64,000 nt of DNA from the NCBI GenBank assembly GCA_027665725.1, contig JAQDDS010000003.1, positions 124,001 through 188,000 on the forward strand, given 5' to 3'. Every line of letters starts with the position of its first letter. Positions within the stretch are counted from its first letter, which is position 1. Under the pieces are notes generated by a model that searched no databases, had not been told where the DNA came from, and saw only the letters and a list, made by a program, of their open reading frames with translations. The position numbers and the translations under genes were made by a program. This document shows positions 8,275 to 15,651 of this stretch, one piece after another. The DNA comes from Streptococcaceae bacterium AF77-01CM03A. GTDB taxonomy: Bacteria; Bacillota; Bacilli; Lactobacillales; Streptococcaceae.

Positions 8275-9925
8275 GACCAAACAATTCCGACTCCACTCAC
8301 TTCTCAGAATCTATAGTCTGGTAATGATTATCATCATCTCCTGCTTTGCTCTCTTGATTTCTTATGCAGACTGGGATATGCGTGAAAGGGAAGCCAATCG
8401 TGTTGGCCAGCGTGTCCTAGCCCGTACTATCGATGAAGTTGAGTATTATTATCGAGAGTCAACCCGCCTAGCCCAGAGTTTAGTGGATAATCAAGCTCGG
8501 ATTGAAGGGATTTACAAATATTTTAGCCTTAGTACGCCGGATTATTTTTACTGGCAGTTGGAACGCAAGGCGTCGCCTTATATTTCCGTTTCCATTTATG
8601 AAAATATTGATGATATATACGTGCGAAACGATTTTGTGACAGGTGTTTCGATTGTTCTACAGGATTCAACGGATGTATTTGTTTCCAAAAGAGAAAACCG
8701 AGGCGGACAGAAGATTCCAGCTGAGAACTTCAAACCAGATGCCAATAGTTTTGCGGTTCCAGTAGCTGATCCTATCTCGGACCAGCCTCTAGGGGTCATT
8801 TATATTTCCGTAGAACCAGAATTCCTCTATAAGGCGATTGACAACACCAGGGGAACAATTCCTGTAGCAGTAACTGTCATTGCACCATATGAAACAGATA
8901 TGTTCTATATAGGGGCAAAAGGGACGAATGAATCTTGGTTAGTAGGAACAACAGCCCATGGTTATCAAGTTCGAGTAGCTGTACCAAAGGATTATGTTTG
9001 GAGTGGGACTTTAGCGAGTTCGGCACTTATTTTAGGTTTGAGTGCACTCTTTATCATCATTTTATATATGACCTTAAGAAGGACTTTTTCTGACTATCAA
9101 AGTCAGGTTGTGGACTTGGTGGACTCTATCCAAGCCATTACTAAGGGAGAGCAGACTAAGAGAATCGACACAGATAAGAAGGACCAGGAATTGCTACTGA
9201 TTGCTGAGTCGACAAATGATATGTTGGATCGACTGGAAAGTAACATTCACGATATTTATCAACTGGAACTCAATCAAAAAGATGCCAACATGCGAGCGCT
9301 ACAAGCTCAGATTAATCCGCATTTCATGTACAATACTCTGGAATTTTTGCGGATGTATGCGGTGATGGAAAATCAAAATGAACTAGCTGATATCATCTAT
9401 GAGTTCAGTAGTCTCCTACGCAATAATATCTCTGACGAGCGAGAAACGACCCTCAAACAAGAAGTGGAGTTTTGTCGGAAGTACAGTTATCTCTGTATGG
9501 TTCGCTATCCAAAATCCATTGCCTATGGATTTAAAATTGATCCTGAATTGGAAGAAATGCGTATTCCAAAGTTCACCCTCCAACCTTTAGTGGAAAACTA
9601 TTTTGCCCATGGAGTTGATCACAAAAGAACAGATAATGTTATCAGTATCAAGGCTTTGAAAAAAGATGGCTATGTCGAAATCTTGGTAACCGATAATGGC
9701 CGTGGGATGTCTGCTGAAAAACTAGCAGAAATTCAAGCTAAACTGGCTCAAAGAACCTTTGAACACACAGCAGATTATAAGGGGCAGCGACAGTCTATTG
9801 GGATTGTGAATATCCACGAACGCTTTGTGCTCTACTTTGGAGACCGGTATAACATTAGTGTAGAATCTACCGAAAAGATGGGTGTTCAATATAGAATCAC
9901 CATTCAGGACGAAGAGAAAGGATAA
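8240..9925 (+). CDS. hk07: YesM/LytS-type sensor histidine kinase (HK07-like)
   Basis: A 561-residue membrane kinase. A helix at about 22-42 and another at about 255-285 enclose an extracellular sensor domain. A HAMP linker, a dimerisation helix with His361 in a QINPHFMYN motif, and an HATPase domain (N-box LVENYFAHG, G-box TDNGRG) follow. This is the HPK8-type architecture of YesM. Upstream in-frame codons exist, but a GGAG at 8228 favours the ATG at 8240, inside the 3' end of the YesL gene (translational coupling). It pairs with the response regulator starting 2 bases after its stop. Order and neighbours match pneumococcal TCS07, reported to affect host N-glycan use. Confidence 0.92.
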   Translation: MKVFMKNWQPNKTKQFRLHSLLRIYSLVMIIIISCFALLISYADWDMREREANRVGQRVLARTIDEVEYYYRESTRLAQSLVDNQARIEGIYKYFSLSTPDYFYWQLERKASPYISVSIYENIDDIYVRNDFVTGVSIVLQDSTDVFVSKRENRGGQKIPAENFKPDANSFAVPVADPISDQPLGVIYISVEPEFLYKAIDNTRGTIPVAVTVIAPYETDMFYIGAKGTNESWLVGTTAHGYQVRVAVPKDYVWSGTLASSALILGLSALFIIILYMTLRRTFSDYQSQVVDLVDSIQAITKGEQTKRIDTDKKDQELLLIAESTNDMLDRLESNIHDIYQLELNQKDANMRALQAQINPHFMYNTLEFLRMYAVMENQNELADIIYEFSSLLRNNISDERETTLKQEVEFCRKYSYLCMVRYPKSIAYGFKIDPELEEMRIPKFTLQPLVENYFAHGVDHKRTDNVISIKALKKDGYVEILVTDNGRGMSAEKLAEIQAKLAQRTFEHTADYKGQRQSIGIVNIHERFVLYFGDRYNISVESTEKMGVQYRITIQDEEKG

Positions 9926-9927
9926 AC

Positions 9928-11214
9928 ATGTATAAAGTACTATTAGTAGACGATGAGTACATGATTACAGAAGGACTCAAGCGTTTGATTCCTTTTGAAA
10001 AATGGGATATGGAAGTTGTCGCAACAGCTAATCATGCTGACGAGGCTTTGGACTATGTTCGAGAGCATCCCGTAGACATCGTCATTTCTGATGTCAACAT
10101 GCCTGACAAGACAGGACTTGAAATGATTGGGGAAATGAAGGAACTCTTGCCAGAGGCGTACTATATCCTCCTCTCAGGTTATCAAGAATTTGATTATGTC
10201 AAGAAAGCCATGAACCTCAATGTTGTAGACTACCTTGTCAAACCAGTTGATAAGGTTGAACTGGAGCATTTACTTGAGAAAATCCTTGGTCAACTTCGTG
10301 AGAAAGTGCATGAACCAGAAATGTTAAGTCAAAAGTTAGACAACGAAGCATTTAAAGCACACCTATCTCAAAAAGAAAACTGGTGGATTGGCCTTTCCCA
10401 AGAAAAACAAGGGGATTTTGTCATCCCTTACTACGTTTTAGGTCAGGGCTGGCAAATTGTGATTGCAGAACAGAAATTCGACGGTCTACTCGTTCTGCCT
10501 TTTGAGGCACCTTATCAGGCCAACTTTGAAAAATGGAAGTTTGACGTTGAAAAAGCACTTTTCTATGGGACTGTAAATCTAGATCAGTCTGAAAGTCTCT
10601 TCTCATATTATGAACCCATCTATCGGGTGATTATCCAGGGAAATCTTCAGCAGATTATCGATGAGTTAAACCTACTCGAGAAGATTGTGCTAGAAAACAC
10701 ACCTAGAGTATCCATCACCAAGCAACTCTTTACTCAGTTTGTTATGGATGTCTTTCATCTCTTTGAGCATTTGAAAGCAGACGATATGACAGATATCGTC
10801 AAGAATATTCATGCCATCACAAACTTTGAGGACTTAGTCGCTTATACAAAAGAAACCTTGACTTCCTTCTTTGGTCAATACCGCATGAATGAAAATGTCG
10901 TCAGTGTACTCGAAGTCATTGGAAGAGACTATAAAAAAGAGCTTTCTCTCAAGGATATCAGCAAGGATCTCTTTATCAATCCTGTTTACTTAGGTCAGTT
11001 AATCAAGAAGGAAACCAATTCAACCTTTGCGGAGCTTCTCAATAAGCAACGTATCAAGGCAGCCCAGCAACTTTTACTATCTACAAATGATAGTATCGAG
11101 GATATTTGCTATACGGTTGGTTATAGTAATGTAGGCTATTTCTACAAGGTCTTTCGAAAACTATGTGGAAAATCTCCTAAGGCTTACCGCAAGCAGATTG
11201 ATGTAACCCTCTAA
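9928..11214 (+). CDS. rr07: YesN-type response regulator (RR07-like)
   Basis: A 428-residue DNA-binding regulator. The receiver domain (about 1-120) has acidic residues Asp8/Asp9, phospho-acceptor Asp55 (ISDVNMPD) and Lys105 (LVKPVDK). A linker domain of about 200 residues follows, then an AraC-type double HTH at about 325-428 (DICYTVGYSNVGYFYKVFRK). It is expected to be phosphorylated by the kinase just upstream and to activate sugar-uptake genes. No sugar transporter or glycosidase operon lies beside it in this window, so its targets are probably elsewhere. Confidence 0.93.
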   Translation: MYKVLLVDDEYMITEGLKRLIPFEKWDMEVVATANHADEALDYVREHPVDIVISDVNMPDKTGLEMIGEMKELLPEAYYILLSGYQEFDYVKKAMNLNVVDYLVKPVDKVELEHLLEKILGQLREKVHEPEMLSQKLDNEAFKAHLSQKENWWIGLSQEKQGDFVIPYYVLGQGWQIVIAEQKFDGLLVLPFEAPYQANFEKWKFDVEKALFYGTVNLDQSESLFSYYEPIYRVIIQGNLQQIIDELNLLEKIVLENTPRVSITKQLFTQFVMDVFHLFEHLKADDMTDIVKNIHAITNFEDLVAYTKETLTSFFGQYRMNENVVSVLEVIGRDYKKELSLKDISKDLFINPVYLGQLIKKETNSTFAELLNKQRIKAAQQLLLSTNDSIEDICYTVGYSNVGYFYKVFRKLCGKSPKAYRKQIDVTL

Positions 11215-11240
11215 CTTTTGTTATCCATTTTAAAATATGC

Positions 11241-11246
11241 TATAAT
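11241..11246 (+). promoter_or_regulatory. -10 element upstream of the four-helix membrane protein
   Basis: A TATAAT preceded by TGC (extended -10) stands 27 bases after the RR07 stop. The following gene has a GAGGAGG ribosome site. Confidence 0.6.
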
Positions 11247-11276
11247 AAGTTTAAAAAATATGAGGAGGTTACTTTT

Positions 11277-11801
11277 ATGAAAAAGAAACCAATCTATCTA
11301 TGGGTATTACTGATTTTTTCAGCCTTACTCTCAGCAATGTCACTATTTGGGATCATCTCTCCAGTACCTACTGCAGAAAGTATGGGTAATATTGAGACAT
11401 CAGGTGTAGATGCTACTTATGCTAAGGAATTGATTGCCTACACGATTAAAGCAGCTGAACATAGTCATTCAATTATCAACATTATCTTAGTTATCTTATC
11501 AGCTATTCTAGTTGTTGTTGCTTTGATTTTCCTCGTACGTAAAAATATTCAGTTGGCCAATTATACCTATATCGGCTATGTCTTTCTAGCTATCCTTGGT
11601 TCTATCTACAACTTTGTAGGAGTCCAAGATGCACTTTTACTTTTTACAGACCCTAATGTTCGTATGGGGGCTGAACTAGGTGTTAAAGGTTCTGCTATTT
11701 TTGGGATTGTACTCAATGTTATCTTCCTAGCAATCGTCTTCTATAAAATATGGCGTCAGCAAAAAGAATTAACAGAATCTCAAGAGGAAGAACTCGCCTA
11801 A
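11277..11801 (+). CDS. four-helix membrane protein of unknown function
   Basis: The 174-residue protein has hydrophobic segments at about 7-27, 62-85, 94-116 and 138-157 and a short acidic C-terminus (TESQEEELA). The loop after helix 1 is the likely external region. I recognise no catalytic motif. It has its own promoter and a strong GAGGAGG site and ends at a terminator, so it is probably a single-gene unit. In pneumococcus the corresponding gene also sits between RR07 and a NrdI-family gene, so the position looks conserved in the group. Confidence 0.8.
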   Translation: MKKKPIYLWVLLIFSALLSAMSLFGIISPVPTAESMGNIETSGVDATYAKELIAYTIKAAEHSHSIINIILVILSAILVVVALIFLVRKNIQLANYTYIGYVFLAILGSIYNFVGVQDALLLFTDPNVRMGAELGVKGSAIFGIVLNVIFLAIVFYKIWRQQKELTESQEEELA

Positions 11802-11814
11802 GAGTTGACAAAGG

Positions 11815-11851
11815 ATAACTATCAAGATACAATCTTGGTAGTTATTTTTTT
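11815..11851 (+). terminator. intrinsic terminator
   Basis: ATAACTATCAAGAT and ATCTTGGTAGTTAT form a 14-bp stem (one G.T pair) with a 3-base loop, then seven T. It ends the preceding gene; the NrdI-family gene starts 26 bases later. Confidence 0.85.
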
Positions 11852-11876
11852 GGATTCGAGAAAGAGGGAGGAAAAG

Positions 11877-12344
11877 ATGAAAAAAATTTCCTTAGTTTAT
11901 ATCAGTCTAAGTGGCAACACGGAGAGTTTCGTAACACGTTTGAAAGCTTATTTGTTAGAGCAGTATAAGAATATTGATGTTGAGAAGGTTGACATCAAAG
12001 AGTTGGTCAAGGAAGAACGAGGATTCTATGAAATGTCAAATCCTTTTGTCACTTTTTTACCAACTTATTTAGAAGGTGGCAATGGTGTTGACAATGGAGA
12101 TGTAGAAATCTTAACGACTCCTGTAGGTGATTTTATCGCCTATGGTGACAATGCTAGTAAGTGTTTTGGTGTTGTAGGATCAGGGAATCGAAACTTCAAT
12201 AACCAATACTGTTTAACTGCAAAGCAATACAGTCAACGCTTTGGATTTCCTGTACTAGCTGACTTTGAAATGCGAGGAATGCTTGGAGATATCAAAAAGG
12301 TTGCTGGGATTATTGCAGAGCTTTATGAACTTGAATCCTTGTAA
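11877..12344 (+). CDS. nrdI: NrdI-family flavodoxin-like protein
   Basis: A 155-residue flavodoxin-fold protein. The SLSGNTESF loop near residue 10 is the FMN-phosphate-binding loop, and the FGVVGSGNRNFNNQYC segment matches the NrdI isoalloxazine loop. NrdI reduces oxygen for assembly of the manganese-tyrosyl radical cofactor of class Ib ribonucleotide reductase (NrdF). The true start is the ATG at 11877 after a GGGAGG site; the open frame runs 24 codons further through the terminator. No nrdE or nrdF is nearby, so this is a stand-alone copy whose partner is encoded elsewhere. Confidence 0.88.
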   Translation: MKKISLVYISLSGNTESFVTRLKAYLLEQYKNIDVEKVDIKELVKEERGFYEMSNPFVTFLPTYLEGGNGVDNGDVEILTTPVGDFIAYGDNASKCFGVVGSGNRNFNNQYCLTAKQYSQRFGFPVLADFEMRGMLGDIKKVAGIIAELYELESL

Positions 12345-12414
12345 GAGGATAGAGTTGCTGGGCTAAATTTTTATCTCCTGGATCATAGAATTATTTCAAA
12401 AGAGAACAGTTCAA

Positions 12415-12624
12415 ATGAGTAAATTACAGAGATCATTTTTAAAGTATATAAAACGAAAACCAAGCTTCAAGGATATTATGCTATGCAGTGCTTTGCTACT
12501 ATTAGCGATTGCTCTGCTACTGTTCTCTGAGAAAATTTTTGATGAAAATGTAGCACCAGTTGGAACCATGGTATCCTTAGGGATTGTTATCCTGGTAGGA
12601 ATCTTAGCTGTCAGAAATAAATAA
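12415..12624 (+). CDS. small membrane protein sharing the LFS[D/E]K[L/I]F motif
   Basis: A 69-residue protein with a basic N-terminus (about 19 residues) and a hydrophobic helix ending in LLLFSEKIF. A short polar loop with a conserved-looking Pro-Val-Gly and a second helix ending AVRNK complete it. The helix-LFS[D/E]K[L/I]F-linker-helix layout matches the two small peptides at 6988-7215 and 7261-7413, suggesting one family. The ribosome site is weak. Its own terminator follows directly. I do not recognise the family; function unknown. Confidence 0.6.
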   Translation: MSKLQRSFLKYIKRKPSFKDIMLCSALLLLAIALLLFSEKIFDENVAPVGTMVSLGIVILVGILAVRNK

Positions 12625-12625
12625 A

Positions 12626-12657
12626 GAGACTCGAGAAATGTCATCTCGAGTCTTTTT
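12626..12657. terminator. bidirectional terminator
   Basis: AGACTCGAGA and TCTCGAGTCT form a perfect 10-bp stem with a 7-base loop, flanked by T and A tracts. It separates the converging genes ending at 12624 and 12659. Confidence 0.85.
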
Positions 12658-12658
12658 G

Positions 12659-12907
12659 TTAGTTGCGAATTTCGTCAACGATTTCTTTTGAAATGGGAAT
12701 CCCTAAACGGTAGCCTTTATTCACGTAATCAATGACATCATTGATATTTTCTATCGTTTGGATTTTTTCTTTGATAGTTGCACGAAAAGCTGGATCTTTC
12801 AATAGTTGGTCCTGAAGCAGTCTTTGAAGTTTCTCTTTTTCATATTTGTTGACAAGAAAGAGAAAAAGAAGACTGATAACAACTAGAATATAAGCGTATT
12901 GGCTCAT
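12659..12907 (-). CDS. small single-helix membrane-tethered protein
   Basis: An 82-residue protein: one N-terminal hydrophobic helix (about 5-20), then a charged cytosolic part with KEKLQRLL and a helical segment ending SKEIVDEIRN. The start at 12907 follows an AGGGAG site; the frame runs upstream but into the hairpin array. It may be read from the argS promoter through the array, since no clear T-tailed terminator lies between. I do not recognise the family. A membrane-tethered adaptor is possible but unproven. Confidence 0.6.
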   Translation of the reverse strand: MSQYAYILVVISLLFLFLVNKYEKEKLQRLLQDQLLKDPAFRATIKEKIQTIENINDVIDYVNKGYRLGIPISKEIVDEIRN

Positions 12908-12979
12908 AAAAATTCTCCCTAGGTGATAAAGAAGTAAGTGGTTAGAGAAAAACGAATATCCTTCGCCTTTCGAGTGATG

Positions 12980-13306
12980 ATACTGTAAGCGCCTAGCCAA
13001 AGTCCAAATAGGATTTGGCGTTAGTTACTTAGCTTGCTTAGTAATAAATTAATTTAATAGATCACGACATGCATCCAAATAAGTCGATATTATTTATTTG
13101 GATGCATTAGTAAGGCGTTTAGGCAAATCGCCTGATAGCGATTGCCGTCAAGAGACTAGGAACTTTAGTTCCAGTAATTTGAAGATTACGACGTTCTATA
13201 ACATAAATCGATGTTATTTATGTTATAGAACTAGTGAAGCAGTTAGCTAGTCCGCATAAAAGCGGCTAGCGTCCAACAATTAGGAACCTTTAGTTCCAAT
13301 TGTTGG
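12980..13306. repeat. tandem 124-bp units made of successive hairpins
   Basis: This gene-free stretch downstream of argS holds two full units with exact 124-base offset and a decayed third. Unit A stems: 13069-13082/13094-13107 (14 bp perfect), 13122-13131/13138-13146, 13159-13163/13168-13172. Unit B stems: 13193-13208/13216-13231 (16 bp perfect), 13246-13255/13262-13270, 13273-13287/13293-13306. Stem sequences differ between units yet pair; linkers and the first loop (TCGATRTTA) are shared, as is the GGAAC/GTTCC hairpin. Stem 12996-13005/13011-13019, with an AAGCGCCTAGCC linker before it, looks like the second stem of a third unit. No T-run follows the stems, so they are not ordinary terminators. 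Confidence 0.8.
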
Positions 13307-13313
13307 TACTGAA

Positions 13314-15005
13314 TCACATCTTCTCTGGTGCCTCTACACCCAGCAAACGGAGGGCTTCTTTAAGGACAACTGCTGTTGCATAGCTGAGAGCTAGACGGCT
13401 ATCACGCTCTGGACTTTCATCCAAGATACGAGTGTGGGCATAGTATTTATTAAAGGCTTGAGCCAAACTAATCGCAAATTTAGCGATGATAGAAGGCTCG
13501 TAGTTATCAGCTGCACGTTTAATGATACGTGGGAAGTCTTGGATTAGCTTGATAATTTCCCAGCTTTCGGCATCGTTCAAACTATAGTTGGCACCTGCTT
13601 CGGGTTTGAAATCAGCTTTACGCAAGATTGATTGGATACGAGCATAAGCATATTGGACATAAGGACCAGTTTCCCCTTCGAAGGATACCATAGCTTCAAG
13701 GTCGAAGTCGTAGCCATTTGTACGGTCAGTTTTAAGGTCATAGAATTTAATGGCCCCAACTCCAACAGCATGAGCGACTTGGTCTTTGTTTTCAAGTTCA
13801 GGATTTTTTGCTTCGATCTGAGCTTTTGCACGGCTGATGGCTTCTGCGACAGTTGGCTCTAGCAAGATAACATTTCCTTTACGAGTAGAAAGTTTCTTTC
13901 CTTCTTTTGTTACCAAACCAAACGGAACATGGACAATGTCTTGGCTCCAATCATAGCCCATCTCTTGTAGTACTGCCTTGAGTTGTTTGAAATGAGCAGA
14001 TTGTTCTTGACCAACGACATAGATAGATTTGGCAAATTGATACTCGTTTTTACGGTAGAGGGCTGCAGCCAAGTCACGTGTGATGTAGAGAGTCGCACCG
14101 TCAGATTTCTTGATAAGAGCTGGGTGTTCAATTCCGTATTTTTCAAGATTCACAACTTGAGCACCTTCTGATTCGACCAAAAGTCCCTTTTCGGCGAGGA
14201 TATCTACAACTGCATCCATTTTATCGTTGTAGAAGGCTTCTCCGTTGTAGCTGTCGAATTCAACTTGTAATTCATCGTAAAGGCGGTTAAATTCTACCAA
14301 GCTTTCATCACGGAACCATTGCCAAAGAGCAAGAGCTTCCTCATCGCCGTTTTCAAGTTTGCGGAACCATTCGCGTGCTTCTTCATCCAAACTTGGGTCG
14401 TTCTCAGCTTCAGCATTAATGCGGACATAGAGCTTAAGGAGTTCATCGATTGGATGAGCTTTGACAGCTTCTTCATTACCCCATTTTTTGTAGGCAACAA
14501 TCAACATCCCAAACTGTTTGCCCCAGTCTCCCAAGTGGTTGACCTTGACAGTTTTATAGCCGATTTTTTGGAAGATATGTGACAAGCTATCTCCGATAAC
14601 TGTTGAACGAAGGTGACCGATTGAAAATGGTTTAGCGATATTAGGGCTAGACATATCAATAACGACATTTTCTTGATTGCCAATCTCTTGGTCAGCGTAG
14701 TGCTCTTTTTCAGTGATAACGTTTTGTAGAACTTGACCAGAAATGGCAGCCTTATCAAGGAAAAAGTTGACGTAAGGACCTGTTGCTACAACCTTTTCAA
14801 AGGCTTGACTATTGATCTTTTCAGCGATGTCAGCAGCAATCATTTGAGGAGCTTTACGTTCGACCTTTGCCAATGAGAAGGCAGGGAAGGCGATATCTCC
14901 CATATCTGAGTTTTTAGGTGTTTCTAGTAAATTTAAAATAGCCTCTTGGTCCAGGCTATCAATGACGCTAGCCAACTCGCTAGCAATCAATTCTTTTGTA
15001 TTCAT
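13314..15005 (-). CDS. argS: arginyl-tRNA synthetase
   Basis: This 563-residue class I synthetase charges tRNA-Arg in the cytosol. The N-terminal tRNA-binding (Arg-S N) domain is about residues 1-90. The catalytic core carries SIGH (128-131, the HIGH box) and a KLSTRKG sequence in place of KMSKS. The DALR anticodon-binding domain follows at about 440-563, ending EAPEKM. Length is normal. The start has an AGGAG site (AAAGGAGCC). It diverges from argR, the arginine regulator, 153 bases away. The gene ends 8 bases from the 124-bp hairpin array. Confidence 0.97.
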   Translation of the reverse strand: MNTKELIASELASVIDSLDQEAILNLLETPKNSDMGDIAFPAFSLAKVERKAPQMIAADIAEKINSQAFEKVVATGPYVNFFLDKAAISGQVLQNVITEKEHYADQEIGNQENVVIDMSSPNIAKPFSIGHLRSTVIGDSLSHIFQKIGYKTVKVNHLGDWGKQFGMLIVAYKKWGNEEAVKAHPIDELLKLYVRINAEAENDPSLDEEAREWFRKLENGDEEALALWQWFRDESLVEFNRLYDELQVEFDSYNGEAFYNDKMDAVVDILAEKGLLVESEGAQVVNLEKYGIEHPALIKKSDGATLYITRDLAAALYRKNEYQFAKSIYVVGQEQSAHFKQLKAVLQEMGYDWSQDIVHVPFGLVTKEGKKLSTRKGNVILLEPTVAEAISRAKAQIEAKNPELENKDQVAHAVGVGAIKFYDLKTDRTNGYDFDLEAMVSFEGETGPYVQYAYARIQSILRKADFKPEAGANYSLNDAESWEIIKLIQDFPRIIKRAADNYEPSIIAKFAISLAQAFNKYYAHTRILDESPERDSRLALSYATAVVLKEALRLLGVEAPEKM

Positions 15006-15078
15006 TTAAGGCTCCTTTAGGGCTTTTCTACTATTTTATCATAATTTACTACATTTTTTTTGAAAGAAGAGATATTTT

Positions 15079-15106
15079 TTGAAATATCCAGTTTTTTTGA
15101 TATAAT
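15079..15106 (+). promoter_or_regulatory. argR promoter
   Basis: TTGAAA (15079-15084), 16 bases, then TATAAT (15101-15106), also with TG one base upstream. The AT-rich stretch 15120-15145 just after it could hold an arginine-box-like operator, but I see no clear one. Confidence 0.6.
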
Positions 15107-15158
15107 GTTCTTACTAAAAAAATGTAAAATGTTATAAATATGCAATCGAAAGGATCTT

Positions 15159-15605
15159 ATGAGAAAAAGAGAACGTCATCAGCTCATCAAGCGAATGATT
15201 ACAGAAGAAAAATTAGGAACTCAAAAGGAAATTCAGGATCGATTGGAAGCCTGTGATGTCTTTGTGACACAGACGACCTTATCCCGTGATTTGCGAGAGC
15301 TTGGCTTAACCAAAGTTAAGAAAAACGATGTTGTCTACTATGTGCTAGCAAATGAGACAGAGAAGATTGATCTGGTCGAATTCCTTTCACATCACTTAGA
15401 GGGTGTTGCAAGAGCCGAATTCACCTTGGTGCTCCATACGAAACTTGGAGAAGCATCCGTTTTAGCCAATGTAGTAGATTCAAATAAAGATGAATGGATT
15501 TTAGGAACGGTTGCAGGAGCGAATACCTTGTTGGTCATCTGTAAGGATCAACATGCTGCTAAAGTCATGGAAGAACGCTTGCTAGAGTTAATGGAAGATA
15601 GATAA
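15159..15605 (+). CDS. argR: ArgR-family arginine repressor, atypical ligand site
   Basis: A 148-residue regulator with a winged-helix N-terminus (about 1-70, TQTTLSRDLRELGL recognition region) and an oligomerisation/ligand domain (about 80-148). In arginine-responsive ArgR/AhrC the ligand loop reads GxxAGDDT, the two aspartates binding arginine. Here it reads GTVAGANT, so both acidic residues are missing. Streptococci often have several ArgR paralogues, and this one may work without arginine or in a hetero-oligomer with another. It lies upstream of mutS and diverges from argS, an unlinked pairing seen in related genomes. DNA-binding role confident; arginine response doubtful. Confidence 0.9.
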   Translation: MRKRERHQLIKRMITEEKLGTQKEIQDRLEACDVFVTQTTLSRDLRELGLTKVKKNDVVYYVLANETEKIDLVEFLSHHLEGVARAEFTLVLHTKLGEASVLANVVDSNKDEWILGTVAGANTLLVICKDQHAAKVMEERLLELMEDR

Positions 15606-15651
15606 GGTCTTGAGAGCTTCTCTCAGGACTGTTTTTACAAGGAGAGAGTAA

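Noticed and set aside
12980..13306. CRISPR-like array
   Set aside because: There are only two full units, repeats are 124 bp rather than 24-40 bp, and the variable parts are palindromic stems, not spacers. No cas gene is in the window.
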